Shown here in pieces: positions 1 to 8,951 of a stretch of DNA of 58,353 nucleotides; position 1 is the first letter of the stretch; every line of letters starts with the position of its first letter. The DNA comes from Christensenellaceae bacterium (lineage in GTDB: Bacteria > Bacillota > Clostridia > Christensenellales > Aristaeellaceae): assembly GCA_012518615.1 (NCBI GenBank), contig JAAYRU010000036.1:1-58353 (forward strand), read 5' to 3'. The position numbers and the translations under genes are program-made. The notes beneath the pieces are model-generated. The model had not been told where the DNA came from and did not search any database. It worked only from the letters and a program-made list of their open reading frames with translations.

Positions 1-135
1 CATCAAGGTACGCTGCGCTCTAAAGACCTTGACTAAAACATCAGAGAAAATGAATGGCAGCCAACAGCTTTTATCCAACACTATTACCCAAGGGGTCTGT
101 GTCACAAATGTTTGACTTCTCTACAAACCGCAGCT

Positions 136-183
136 AATTGAGCAAATATTTAAATGTACAATTAAGCTCAATTGTGGTATAAT
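136..183 (+). promoter_or_regulatory. Promoter with inverted repeat for the ArsR-type gene
   Basis: An extended -10 (TGG then TATAAT at 178-183) lies 17 bases after a weak -35 (TGTACA, 155-160). Perfect 8-base arms AATTGAGC (136-143) and GCTCAATT (166-173) flank the -35 and lie in the spacer, so they could be the operator of the winged-helix protein just downstream (autoregulation). The promoter is seen in the sequence; the operator role is inference. I see no gene in bases 1-135. Confidence 0.5.
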
Positions 184-221
184 TATTTAAGTAAAGTGAA
201 ATAATGGGAGGAGGTAATCTC

Positions 222-509
222 GTGGTACATATTCACAATTTGCGTGACGGCTTTCCCATATTCAAGGCGCTTGATTCTGAAACCCGTATAGCCATAGTAG
301 AGCTGCTTGCAAATAAAGGTCCCATGGGTATGACTGAAATTGCTGAAGAGCTAGGGATAACCGCAGGAGCTATAACGATGCATATGAAAATTTTGGCAGA
401 GGCGGGTATAGTATGTATTGAGCCATCTAAAGGAAAACATGGCATAAAGAAGATATGCTCTGCCACGGATAGGAAAGTCATTATAGAGTCCCCTTGTAAA
501 AGCAATTAA
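222..509 (+). CDS. ArsR-type winged-helix regulator, probably truncated
   Basis: A 95-residue DNA-binding protein. The start is GTG at 222, because GGGAGGAGG (207-215) is the ribosome binding site and itself overlaps the upstream in-frame ATG at 204. Residues about 8-75 form an ArsR-like winged helix: the FKALDSETRIAIVELL helix, then TEIAEELGITAGAITMHMKIL as the recognition region. From memory, close relatives that sit beside Lpl-type sugar importers in Paenibacillus and Clostridia run to about 300 residues with a C-terminal sensory domain. Here the protein stops just after the wing, and a MITE-like repeat starts 5 bases past the stop. A truncated regulator is therefore likely. It may once have controlled the downstream sugar importer; no metal-binding cysteines support a metal sensor. 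Confidence 0.7.
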   Translation: MVHIHNLRDGFPIFKALDSETRIAIVELLANKGPMGMTEIAEELGITAGAITMHMKILAEAGIVCIEPSKGKHGIKKICSATDRKVIIESPCKSN

Positions 510-514
510 TTTAA

Positions 515-671
515 TACTCATCTCAGCCTAAATCAGCTTTATCTTACGCGCCTTTTCCGATTTGTCTTTGCTTTGCTCAGTCAACATAGTGTCGCTATGT
601 TTTCTTCGCTAAGCTTTGTCAAATCAAAAAATCCGCTGCAATCTATACGCTGCTTTAAACTGAGATAAGTA
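515..671. repeat. 157-bp palindromic MITE-like element, copy 1
   Basis: The element is bounded by TA and has imperfect terminal inverted repeats of about 23 bases (left end CTCATCTCAG, right end CTGAGATAAG). It is palindromic throughout, with a central hairpin AACATAG-TGTCG-CTATGTT at 583-601. The reverse complement of the whole unit recurs at 16040-16196 with the same length, and half of it at 25392-25470. It has no coding capacity. The TA flanks would fit an IS630/Tc1-type transposase acting in trans; none is encoded here. Confidence 0.85.
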
Positions 672-683
672 TAATAACAAATT

Positions 684-743
684 AAAAAGCCACTATATAT
701 CATCCATCGCGCAAAACGCGGTGCTATTATTAGTGGCTTTTTT
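684..743. terminator. Bidirectional intrinsic terminator
   Basis: Arms GCCACTA (689-695) and TAGTGGC (731-737) are flanked by an A-run before and a T-run after, with a smaller inner hairpin. It can end the minus-strand sugar-importer operon (last stop at 755) and also transcripts from the ArsR-type gene. Confidence 0.8.
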
Positions 744-754
744 GTATGAAAAAA

Positions 755-1636
755 TTAACCCTTTACAGCACCAACCAACATACCTTTTACAAAGTATTTT
801 TGTAAGAAGGGATATAGCAATATTATTGGCAATGTAGAGGTTAAAATAACTGCGGATTTTACCGCAATTGCAACGGATGCCTTATCCCCAACTCCCCCTG
901 CTTCGCCTACCATTGTGGTGCCGTTTACTATGTTCCTAAGCAGCAGCATAACAGGGAACAGCTCGCTGTTTAGGTATATAAGCCCATAGAACCAGTCATT
1001 CCAGAAGAATACCGCAGTATATAAGCCTATTGTAGCCAGCGCCGCTGTGGATAAGGGCAATAGTATCTGTATAAGTATTCCAAAATAGTTAAGCCCGTCT
1101 ATTCTTGCGGCTTCTTCAAGCTCCTCAGGGATGGATTTAAAGAAATTAACAAGTATTATTAAATTAAACTGGTTTATCGCAAAGGGCAGTATCATTGCAA
1201 ATACTGTGCCCGTTAAACCAAGGCTTGATATAAGCAAGTAGTTTGGTATCATTCCGCCTGAAAAGAACATGGAGAATACCACAAGCTTCATTACAAATTT
1301 TTGACCTTTAAGCCTAGTTTTACTGAGCGGATAAGCGAACAGCACCATAAGCACAAGCGATATTGCGGTTCCACATACGGTATATAGTATTGTGTTTTTA
1401 TAGGCTCTAAAAAAATGAGGATAGGCAAATATCTGCCTATATGCTTCTACGCTGAAGTCCACCGGAAAAAGCGATACCTTGCCTTTTAGTATTGCATCCG
1501 AAGACGAAAATGACATCGCTATAATGTAAAGGAAAGGCAGCGTGCATACGAGCAATACAAAGAACATTACAGTGTATACTATCACAGTAAATATAGGGCT
1601 TCTATCTTTTATTCTATAAACTCTTTTGCTATTCAT
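755..1636 (-). CDS. Carbohydrate ABC transporter permease, LplC/YtcP-like
   Basis: Inner-membrane subunit of a CUT1-type oligosaccharide importer, 293 residues, the normal length for the family. Six hydrophobic segments are visible (first about 17-40, last about 258-280). The cytoplasmic EAA loop that docks the ATPase is EELEEAARIDG at 171-181. It is the last gene of a minus-strand operon (binding protein, LplB-like permease, this gene), 7 bases after the preceding permease and with its own AGGTGA-type ribosome site. No ATPase is encoded, so a shared MsmK/MalK-type ATPase elsewhere must energise it. The divergent beta-galactosidase suggests a beta-galactoside or galacto-oligosaccharide substrate (inference). 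Confidence 0.9.
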   Translation of the reverse strand: MNSKRVYRIKDRSPIFTVIVYTVMFFVLLVCTLPFLYIIAMSFSSSDAILKGKVSLFPVDFSVEAYRQIFAYPHFFRAYKNTILYTVCGTAISLVLMVLFAYPLSKTRLKGQKFVMKLVVFSMFFSGGMIPNYLLISSLGLTGTVFAMILPFAINQFNLIILVNFFKSIPEELEEAARIDGLNYFGILIQILLPLSTAALATIGLYTAVFFWNDWFYGLIYLNSELFPVMLLLRNIVNGTTMVGEAGGVGDKASVAIAVKSAVILTSTLPIILLYPFLQKYFVKGMLVGAVKG

Positions 1637-1643
1637 ATTTCAC

Positions 1644-2594
1644 CTAGTATACGCTTTCTCCGGTAAGCCGCCTGCTTAGATAGTTGGCGCCCGAAACGAG
1701 TATCAACCCAATAATCCCTGAAAACAAACCTATTGCGGTTGCATAGGAATATTGGTTCGCGCTTGATTGAAAGCCCATGCGATAGACATAGGTATCTATA
1801 ATATCGCTCACTGTAGAATTTGCGGGCGTATACATTAAAAGCACCTTTTCAAAACCAAGCGACAACAGATGCCCCACCTTGAGAATAAACATAACCATTA
1901 CAGTTGGCATTATGGTAGGTATAGTAACATAAAGAATCTGCTGTCTGCGATTTGCGCCGTCTATGCGCGCAGCTTCAAAAAGCTCCGCATTTATACCTGT
2001 AATTGCTGCAAGGTATACTATTGCAGACCAACCCGTATATTGCCACATATCTGTAATAATATAGAGCGAGCGGAAATAATCAGGCTCATTCATATAATAT
2101 ATAGGCTGAAGCCCAAATGTATCCTGAAGCAATCTATTTAATACCCCGCTTGATGGCGATAGTAGCTCAGTTAGTATGGATATAACAACTACCGTTGATA
2201 TAAAACGCGGCATATAGCTGAAAGTCTGTATAAGCTTTTTGAACTTAAGATTATGCACCTCGTTTAAAAGCAGCGCAAATATTATAGGTATAGGGAAGTT
2301 AATAATAAGGTTCATACTCGATAGGGTTAGGGTATTCTTGAACGCCCTTATAAAACCTTCGTCCTTAAGGAACATATTAAAGTATCGAAAGCCCACCCAT
2401 GATACGCCAAAAGGTCCCGTTAATGGTTTATACCTTCTGAATGCCAAAATATTGCCGAACATGGGAACATACTTAAACAGCAGAAAATACAGCAGCGGCA
2501 CCAGCATCATTGCGTAGAGCTGCCAATAATTGTTTATATAACGCCTTCTTGCAGATGGCAAAACTATCCTACCTTTATTTTTATTTGGTTTCAT
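1644..2594 (-). CDS. Carbohydrate ABC transporter permease, LplB/YteP-like
   Basis: The partner permease of the same CUT1 importer, 316 residues. A basic N-terminus precedes the first membrane segment (about 26-46). The EAA loop is AELFEAARIDG at 203-213. The sequence type (WQLYAMMLVPLLYFLLFKYVPMFG at the start, split by the motif YKPLTG) is that of the LplB/YteP group, which imports oligosaccharides released from complex glycans. The gene is separated from the binding-protein gene by a 63-base gap holding a stem-loop, and from the next permease by 7 bases. TGAGGA lies just upstream of the ATG. Confidence 0.9.
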   Translation of the reverse strand: MKPNKNKGRIVLPSARRRYINNYWQLYAMMLVPLLYFLLFKYVPMFGNILAFRRYKPLTGPFGVSWVGFRYFNMFLKDEGFIRAFKNTLTLSSMNLIINFPIPIIFALLLNEVHNLKFKKLIQTFSYMPRFISTVVVISILTELLSPSSGVLNRLLQDTFGLQPIYYMNEPDYFRSLYIITDMWQYTGWSAIVYLAAITGINAELFEAARIDGANRRQQILYVTIPTIMPTVMVMFILKVGHLLSLGFEKVLLMYTPANSTVSDIIDTYVYRMGFQSSANQYSYATAIGLFSGIIGLILVSGANYLSRRLTGESVY

Positions 2595-2616
2595 ATTTCC
2601 TCATAAATAGTAATTT

Positions 2617-2638
2617 GGCGAGGGCGAATGCCCCCGCC
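2617..2638 (-). other. Intercistronic stem-loop between binding protein and permease genes
   Basis: Arms GGCGAGGGC and GCCCCCGCC (8 of 9 paired) with a 4-base loop and no U-tract. This is the usual arrangement for keeping binding-protein mRNA more abundant than permease mRNA. A similar element lies at 13363-13391 in the second transporter operon. Confidence 0.6.
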
Positions 2639-2657
2639 TTAAAGTTTAAATTAGCAA

Positions 2658-4181
2658 TTACATCTTCTTGTTATCGTTGTAGATTTTCAGGAACTCATCT
2701 ATGCCTTTTTCTTGCATTTCCTTTACATAGGCATCGAAGTCTTTCTCTATATCCTTTTTGCCTGTTAGGAAAGCATCGTTCCATACCTCAAAGGTATCGA
2801 GCAGTTTTGTCTGCAGAAGCGATGCTTCTTCGGCTGTAATATCATCAAATGCAGGTGTCGGAGGCACATACTGTATTGCATCGGGCATAGCTGCAACAGC
2901 TTCGTTGATTGCTGCGTAGTTTTCGTCGTATTTGGTCATCTCACGGGCATTATACCATACCTTCTGGAAGCAGTCGCCACCGCAGCCATAGGCATTCTGC
3001 ATGTATTTATACACGCCCTCGGGCGCGGCTTTTATAGCATCGTTATATACTATGGTATCGCCTTCCATTGTGTAGGAATCACCCTCTATGCCTATGCACC
3101 ATATTGTAGCAGCTTCCTCTGAGAAGAAGATTTCGTCAATCTTGCGAACTACCTGTTCAAAGTCATCACGCTTTGAAGTGCCAATCGGGAACAGCGGACC
3201 TACGCCAGTACGGTTCTTGGGCTGATGGTGCGCGCCCTTGCTGCCTTCAAGCGGCGGATACATCTGGAGCTTAAGCCCCTCAATATCGCTGCCCTGCTCC
3301 CAGCCGCCGATTTGGTCATAATAGCCATAGGTTGCCATTGCTTTACCTGTTGCAAGCTTCTGAGAGGTGCTTGTGGCATCCTGTGTCATCTCGGGGTCTA
3401 GCAGACCTTCTTTATACAGCTTACCAAAATAAGTGATGTACGCTTTGTATTCATCGGATATTGCGCCGGCGAAGTATTCTTTCTTATCGTAGTCCCAAGA
3501 AAGCGTTCCGGTGCCTGTTGCCGCGTTAAGCCCAACTGATAGACCGAATGAAGGCATAGTCATACGATAGAGCACGCGGGGCGCAACTATGGTTGTAAGG
3601 GGATAGGAATCCGGATAGTCTTCTTTGTATGCCTTTAGAATGTTGTAAAGGTCGTCATAGGTTTTGGGTGCATCAAAGCCTTTTTCTTTTAGGTAGTCTT
3701 CGCGCAGAATAAGACCGCCGTCATAGAAAGGCTTGTCATAAAGCGCAGGCAAGTAATAACGCTTGCCATCGCTTAGAGTTAGTGAATTTACTTCATCTTC
3801 TAAGCCAAATTCTTTAACCCTAGCGTTGAAATTCGGTGTCCAATCAGCATAATCCGATATCGGGACTATTGCGCCGTTTAGAGCAAGTGATGCATTTGCA
3901 CCGGCGGTACTCGAGTAAAGTATAACATCAGGCGCGTTTTGACCAGTTGACAGCGCTAACCCCGCCTTTGTCTGATAGTCAGCAATAGGGATAGGGTCGA
4001 TGTTAAGCTTTACATTGTACTTCTCCTGTATCGCTACGAAAGCAGGCCAGTCTTCCCTAAAGGGCAGCGTAGCGTTATCCGAATAATACACGGAGATTTC
4101 GATTGGCTTATCTTGCGCAAGCACAGGAATTAATCCCAGCACAAGAATTGCGGCTAAAATGATGGATAGAAATTTTCTCAT
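2658..4181 (-). CDS. Extracellular sugar-binding protein of the Lpl-type importer
   Basis: A 507-residue type-1 solute-binding protein (LplA/YtcQ-like) that would deliver oligosaccharides to the two downstream permeases. The signal peptide spans about 1-22, ending VLA-QD, an AxA-like signal peptidase I site. There is no lipobox cysteine, unlike the usual lipoprotein form in Gram-positives. The mature protein starts with a typical beta strand (IEISVYYSD). Conserved binding-protein features include DVILYSS, GKRYYLPALYDKPF with LILREDYLKEKG, and TYDDLYNILKAYK. First gene of the operon, with a strong promoter at 4237-4265 and an AGGAGGAAGAG ribosome site. Confidence 0.9.
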   Translation of the reverse strand: MRKFLSIILAAILVLGLIPVLAQDKPIEISVYYSDNATLPFREDWPAFVAIQEKYNVKLNIDPIPIADYQTKAGLALSTGQNAPDVILYSSTAGANASLALNGAIVPISDYADWTPNFNARVKEFGLEDEVNSLTLSDGKRYYLPALYDKPFYDGGLILREDYLKEKGFDAPKTYDDLYNILKAYKEDYPDSYPLTTIVAPRVLYRMTMPSFGLSVGLNAATGTGTLSWDYDKKEYFAGAISDEYKAYITYFGKLYKEGLLDPEMTQDATSTSQKLATGKAMATYGYYDQIGGWEQGSDIEGLKLQMYPPLEGSKGAHHQPKNRTGVGPLFPIGTSKRDDFEQVVRKIDEIFFSEEAATIWCIGIEGDSYTMEGDTIVYNDAIKAAPEGVYKYMQNAYGCGGDCFQKVWYNAREMTKYDENYAAINEAVAAMPDAIQYVPPTPAFDDITAEEASLLQTKLLDTFEVWNDAFLTGKKDIEKDFDAYVKEMQEKGIDEFLKIYNDNKKM

Positions 4182-4236
4182 TCTCTTCCTCCTATTTTTT
4201 TCGCAGGGTTACTTTCACCCCGTCTTTATTGGTACA

Positions 4237-4265
4237 ATTATAGCCTATAAATACGATTTGTGCAA
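4237..4265 (-). promoter_or_regulatory. Promoter of the Lpl-type importer operon
   Basis: On the minus strand TTGCAC (4260-4265), a 17-base spacer and TATAAT (4237-4242). It lies in the 159-base gap between the divergent binding-protein and beta-galactosidase genes. A promoter for the plus-strand gene must be in the same gap, but I could not settle on one. Confidence 0.7.
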
Positions 4266-4340
4266 CAAAAAACCCTTCCTAATAGCGTTTTTAGTTAAGC
4301 TATGATATTATTACATTGCAATACTTAAAGGAGAAGATAC

Positions 4341-7300
4341 ATGCGATTTGACCTTCACCAGAATACGGATTGTTTGCATGAGCATAGGCTAAATATGAGG
4401 ACCTTTAGCGTTCCCTACCCCGATAGCAATTTAGCTGTGCTTAAAGAAGCTGCACTATCCCCATATTTCTTTTCGCTAAACGGGAAATGGGGTTTTGAGC
4501 TTTTTAATAGCAGCAGAGAAATAAACAGCGATATTTTGTCTTTAAACCCAAAGGAATCAATACAGGTTCCAGGCAGCTGGCAGACGCAGGGTTTTGATAA
4601 CCACCAATATACTAATATCCGCTACCCTATCCCCTATGACCCGCCCTATGTGCCCGACGATAATCCCGTTGGCTGGTATAGGCGCAATTTTACTCTGCCC
4701 GAATCGTTTAAGGGTAGAAATACCACACTGCGCTTTGAGGGGGTTGATTCCTGCCACTATGTATATGTAAACGGCAAATTTGCGGGTTTTTCAAAATGCT
4801 CTCATTTAACAAGCGAATTTGATATTACCCCATATCTGGTAGACTATGAAAACAAGCTTGATGTATTTGTGTTTAAATGGTCAGACGCAACTTACCTAGA
4901 AGACCAAGATAAATGGCGCATGAGCGGTATTTTTAGAGATGTTTCGCTGCTAAGCTTTGGCGATAAGCGTATAGAAAACATAGTCGCTACCGCTTCTCTG
5001 CTTGACGATATGAAAACTGGCACTTTAAATGTTGAGGCGTTTGTTGTTGATGTGGATTCGCTTAATATAAGCCTTTACGATAAAAACAAAAAACTCATAT
5101 TCTCTGATAATGTCAAAGTAAAAGATAATAAGGCTATATTTGAAACTGAAATAGGTAATGTACTAAAGTGGACTGCTGAAACGCCAAACTTATACACGCT
5201 TATAATAGAAATAGAAGGTCAAGCTCAGGCAATAAAGACCGGCTTCAGGCGTATAGATATAGACAATGGAAAGCTGCTTATAAACGGCGTATCCGTAAAA
5301 CTTAAGGGAATGAACCGCCACGATACGCACCATACTCTAGGCGCATACAGCCCGCTCGCCCTCATGGAAAAGGATGTAAAGCTGCTTAAGCGCTACAATA
5401 TGAACACAGTGCGCCTAAGCCATTACCCTGCTGACCCTAAGTTCTACGAACTATGCGATGAGCACGGTCTTTATGTTATAGATGAGGCGGATATAGAAAC
5501 GCACGGCGTTGAATATATAGACGACAGTCATTTAATCGCAAGGGATGAGCGCTTCCAAAAGCAGATGGTAGATAGAGGCAACCGCATGGTAGAGCGCGAT
5601 AGAAACCATCCCTGCGTTATATTTTGGTCGCTTGGCAATGAAAGCGGCTTTGGCATAAACCATGTTGTAATGGCTGAAAGTATTAGGAGCATAGACCCTA
5701 CAAGACCATTGCATTATGAGCAGGATAGACAAGCTGAGGTAGCCGATATATATTCGCCAATGTATTCAAGCGTTGAACAGGTAATAGCTGAAGGCAAAAA
5801 AAAGAACCCAAAGCCATTTTTCCTGTGCGAATACATACATGCTATGGGTCAAGGCCCCGGCAATATTGAGGATTATTGGCAGGCAATATACCGCTATGAT
5901 AGGCTAATAGGCGGCTGCGGCTGGGAGATGGTAGACCATGGCTTGCTTTGTCACACAGATGAAGGCATCCCCTACTACGCATACGGCGGCGATTTTGGAG
6001 AATACCCACACGACGGCAATTTCTGTGTAGACGCTTTCTTCTCCCCTGAAAGAAAGCCCCATACCGCAATGCTTGAATACGCTCATGTGGTGCGCCCTGT
6101 GCGCGCACAAATGGTAGATGAAAGTAAGGGGGCAATAAGGCTACATAACCTTTACAATTTCACCAACCTAAATACACTTTCACTTAGTTGGAATGTAGAA
6201 TATTTAGGCAAAACATATGCATCCGGCAGCTATGCGCTTAATGTGCCCCCAAATAGTAGGCGCACAATAAAGATTCCGCTTGGGGATTATCCCAAGGGCT
6301 CTTTCCTAAACCTAAGCTTTTCGCTTGTAAATTCTACCCCTTGGGCAAAAGAAGGCTATGTAATATGCCGTGACCAGCTTAAACTTGAACAAGGTTATGA
6401 TGAAACAGAAAATATACATGAGCCTATTAAACCTATCATACACAATAATGCTGATAGACTGCACAATATATCAGTAGGAGAAATAGAATATAGTTTCAGC
6501 AGGAATGGACTTGAAAAAATCTCCCTTTCAGGGGAAGATATAATAAACTCTCTTGTTAAAATCAATTTGTTCAGAGCCACCACTGATAACGATAGAGGCT
6601 TCGTAAACATTGCTGAGCTTTGGGAGAGATACGGTCTTGATAAACTCCAGCAGAGGGTAGTTTCTTATAATATTTCAGGAGAAAGCAACACAATTACAAT
6701 AGAAAGCGTACATGCACCTAAGATTTATCCGCCAATAGTTAAAAGCGTACAAGAGTTTTATATACTACCAACAGGCGAAATTAAGTATAAACTCACCTTT
6801 ATTCCTCTTAAATGGAACAAAAGTGGTATATCGGCAGCACCTAAGGATTTATTCACAAAAATGTACCTACCCCGCCTTGGAATACGCTTTACCATGCCTG
6901 AATGCTTTTATAGAGTAATGTGGCTTGGCAGAGGTCCTCATGAAAGCTATCCGGATAAAAAAACTTCCGCGCTATTTGGGCTATACGAAGATACGATTCA
7001 AAACCTGCACGAAGAATATATTTACCCGCAGGAAAACGGCGCGCATGAGGATACCAGTTTCGTATCTATAAAAACCTTATCCGGCGCGGGGCTTATAATA
7101 AGCGGAGAAAGCTTTTCATTTACCGCGCATGATTATAGTCAAGAAGAGCTGCACAGCAAAACGCACGCGCATGAGCTTGTAAGAGGCGGAGATACGCATG
7201 TATATATAGACGGCAAAATGGGACCGCTTGGCAGCAACTCCTGTGGACCTGAGCCGCTAGAAAAAGACCGTCTATACTTAAACAAACCATACACTTTTAA

Positions 7301-7385
7301 TTTTGTGTTTAAGCCATACAATGCTCAGAACATATCAACATTAACAGCCGCAAAACTTGCAAAGTTTACAGTTAAGGAGGATTAA
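4341..7385 (+). CDS. lacZ: Beta-galactosidase, glycoside hydrolase family 2
   Basis: A 1014-residue LacZ-type enzyme of full length that hydrolyses terminal beta-galactosides. No signal peptide, so it is cytoplasmic and acts on imported sugar. Domain order: sugar-binding jelly roll (about 30-210), Ig-like domain, TIM barrel (about 300-600), second Ig-like domain and the large C-terminal small-chain domain. The acid/base is Glu434 in WSLGNESGFG and the nucleophile is Glu497 in LCEYIHAMGQGPG. The NRHDTHH motif at the barrel start is present. AAGGAGAAG precedes the ATG. It is divergent from the Lpl-type importer and followed after 3 bases by the phosphodiesterase gene, so they probably share a transcript. 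Confidence 0.95.
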   Translation: MRFDLHQNTDCLHEHRLNMRTFSVPYPDSNLAVLKEAALSPYFFSLNGKWGFELFNSSREINSDILSLNPKESIQVPGSWQTQGFDNHQYTNIRYPIPYDPPYVPDDNPVGWYRRNFTLPESFKGRNTTLRFEGVDSCHYVYVNGKFAGFSKCSHLTSEFDITPYLVDYENKLDVFVFKWSDATYLEDQDKWRMSGIFRDVSLLSFGDKRIENIVATASLLDDMKTGTLNVEAFVVDVDSLNISLYDKNKKLIFSDNVKVKDNKAIFETEIGNVLKWTAETPNLYTLIIEIEGQAQAIKTGFRRIDIDNGKLLINGVSVKLKGMNRHDTHHTLGAYSPLALMEKDVKLLKRYNMNTVRLSHYPADPKFYELCDEHGLYVIDEADIETHGVEYIDDSHLIARDERFQKQMVDRGNRMVERDRNHPCVIFWSLGNESGFGINHVVMAESIRSIDPTRPLHYEQDRQAEVADIYSPMYSSVEQVIAEGKKKNPKPFFLCEYIHAMGQGPGNIEDYWQAIYRYDRLIGGCGWEMVDHGLLCHTDEGIPYYAYGGDFGEYPHDGNFCVDAFFSPERKPHTAMLEYAHVVRPVRAQMVDESKGAIRLHNLYNFTNLNTLSLSWNVEYLGKTYASGSYALNVPPNSRRTIKIPLGDYPKGSFLNLSFSLVNSTPWAKEGYVICRDQLKLEQGYDETENIHEPIKPIIHNNADRLHNISVGEIEYSFSRNGLEKISLSGEDIINSLVKINLFRATTDNDRGFVNIAELWERYGLDKLQQRVVSYNISGESNTITIESVHAPKIYPPIVKSVQEFYILPTGEIKYKLTFIPLKWNKSGISAAPKDLFTKMYLPRLGIRFTMPECFYRVMWLGRGPHESYPDKKTSALFGLYEDTIQNLHEEYIYPQENGAHEDTSFVSIKTLSGAGLIISGESFSFTAHDYSQEELHSKTHAHELVRGGDTHVYIDGKMGPLGSNSCGPEPLEKDRLYLNKPYTFNFVFKPYNAQNISTLTAAKLAKFTVKED

Positions 7386-7388
7386 TAT

Positions 7389-8120
7389 ATGTCCACACTA
7401 ATATACGCACATAGAGGCGCTTCAGGCTATGCGCCTGAAAACACTCTCGCTGCTTTTTCGCTTGCAGTAGAACAAGGAGCTGAAGGCGTTGAGCTTGATG
7501 TGCAATTTACCCGCGATAAACACATAATTGTAACGCATGATGAGCGTATAGACAGGGTAAGCGATGGCAGTGGCAGAGTATGCGATTTAAGCCTTAAAGA
7601 TATTAAAAAGCGTAAGTTCGGCATAAACCACATAGGCTATGAGGAAGAAAAAGCGCCCACTCTATCTGAAGTTTTAGAGCTGCTTAAAGATACAAATCTA
7701 AATATAAATATAGAGCTTAAAAACAGCGTAATTCCCTATATAGGGCTTGAGGAAGCCTGCCTTGAGCTTGTGGCGCGCCTTAGCATGGAAGATAGGGTAC
7801 TATATTCTTCCTTCAACCACTACAGTATGCTAGAATTAAAACAGCTTAATCCCGCCGCACGCTGCGGGGTGCTTTACAACTGCCACCTTATACGCCCTTG
7901 GGAATACGCTAAAAAGCTTAATGTAGATGCTATTCACCCGCACTACAGCGAGATACTGCTTACCCCTGAAGAGTGCGACAAAGCGCATGAAGCAGGGCTT
8001 GAGGTAAATACATGGACAGTAAACGAAGAACCCGATATGAGAAAGGTAATACTTGCAGGCGCTGATATACTTATCACCAATTACCCCGATAGAGCGATAG
8101 CGCTTAGAGAAAGCCTTTAA
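7389..8120 (+). CDS. Glycerophosphodiester phosphodiesterase
   Basis: A 243-residue GDPD-type TIM-barrel enzyme that releases glycerol-3-phosphate from glycerophosphodiesters. Hallmarks: AHRGASGYAPENTLAAF at 7-23, the metal ligands in VELDVQ, THDE with its second catalytic His, and IELK. The C-terminus has the family's NTWTVNE and ITNYPDRA segments. No signal peptide, so it is cytoplasmic like GlpQ/UgpQ-type enzymes. The ribosome site AAGGAGG lies inside the last codons of the beta-galactosidase gene, which implies translational coupling. The link to galactoside use is unclear; galactosyl-glycerol or lipid breakdown is only a guess. Confidence 0.92.
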   Translation: MSTLIYAHRGASGYAPENTLAAFSLAVEQGAEGVELDVQFTRDKHIIVTHDERIDRVSDGSGRVCDLSLKDIKKRKFGINHIGYEEEKAPTLSEVLELLKDTNLNINIELKNSVIPYIGLEEACLELVARLSMEDRVLYSSFNHYSMLELKQLNPAARCGVLYNCHLIRPWEYAKKLNVDAIHPHYSEILLTPEECDKAHEAGLEVNTWTVNEEPDMRKVILAGADILITNYPDRAIALRESL

Positions 8121-8147
8121 TTTTATTTTTAATTAGGAGGAACACAT

Positions 8148-8888
8148 ATGGCAGGACATTCTAAATGGTCTAATATTAAACACAGAAAGGGCAAGGCAGA
8201 CGCAGCCCGCGGTAAGATATTCACTAAAATAGGCAAAGAAATCGCTATGGCGGTAAGAGAAGGCGGGAGCGACCCTGCGCACAACAGCAGACTTCGCGAT
8301 GTAATAGCCAAAGCGCGCGCAAATAATATGCCTAATGACAATATAGACCGCAGCATAAAAAAAGCTTCCGGGGAGCTTGGCGATGTAAATTATGAGGAAA
8401 TAACATACGAAGGCTACGCAGCTGGCGGAATAGCGGTACTGCTTGAAGTTGTAACTGATAACCGCAACCGCACTGCATCCGATGTGCGCCATATTTTCGA
8501 TAAAAACGGCGGTAGCCTAGGGCAGAGCGGCTCGGTTGGTTATCTATTCAACTACCAAGGTATAATACTTATTGAGAAAAACAAAGACATTGTAGAAGAT
8601 GAGCTTATGATGAGCGCACTTGAAGCAGGCGCTGAAGATGTAGAAATAAGTGATGAGGGCTACGAAATAATAACCGCCCCCGGTGATTTTTCCGCCATAC
8701 GCGATGCGCTTGAAAACGATGGCTACAATTTCGCTTCCGCTGAAAGAGCATATGTGCCGCAAATGCAAAATGATATAAACGATGAAGAAACTATGGAAAA
8801 GCTTACAAAGCTGCTTGAAATGCTAGATGATAACGATGATGTGGTTTCCGTATACCACAATGCCAACCTTCCTGATGAGGAGGAATAA
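8148..8888 (+). CDS. yebC: YebC/PmpR-family protein (TACO1-type)
   Basis: A 246-residue member of the YebC family, the normal length. It starts with the signature AGHSKWSNIKHRKGKADAARGK and continues with FTKIGKEI, RDVIAKARANNMPNDNI and YEGYAAGGIAVLLEVVTDNRNRT. Family members have been described as transcription regulators (PmpR) and as factors that relieve ribosome stalling at proline stretches. AGGAGG lies 8 bases ahead of the ATG. It follows the phosphodiesterase gene after 27 bases and may be co-transcribed. Its 3' neighbour is convergent, with only 63 bases between the stops and no clear terminator there. Confidence 0.95.
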   Translation: MAGHSKWSNIKHRKGKADAARGKIFTKIGKEIAMAVREGGSDPAHNSRLRDVIAKARANNMPNDNIDRSIKKASGELGDVNYEEITYEGYAAGGIAVLLEVVTDNRNRTASDVRHIFDKNGGSLGQSGSVGYLFNYQGIILIEKNKDIVEDELMMSALEAGAEDVEISDEGYEIITAPGDFSAIRDALENDGYNFASAERAYVPQMQNDINDEETMEKLTKLLEMLDDNDDVVSVYHNANLPDEEE

Positions 8889-8951
8889 TAGGGCTGCTGC
8901 ATAAGCTACATCCCTCGTAAAACAAATAAGCCCCTAATAACTAAATAATAA

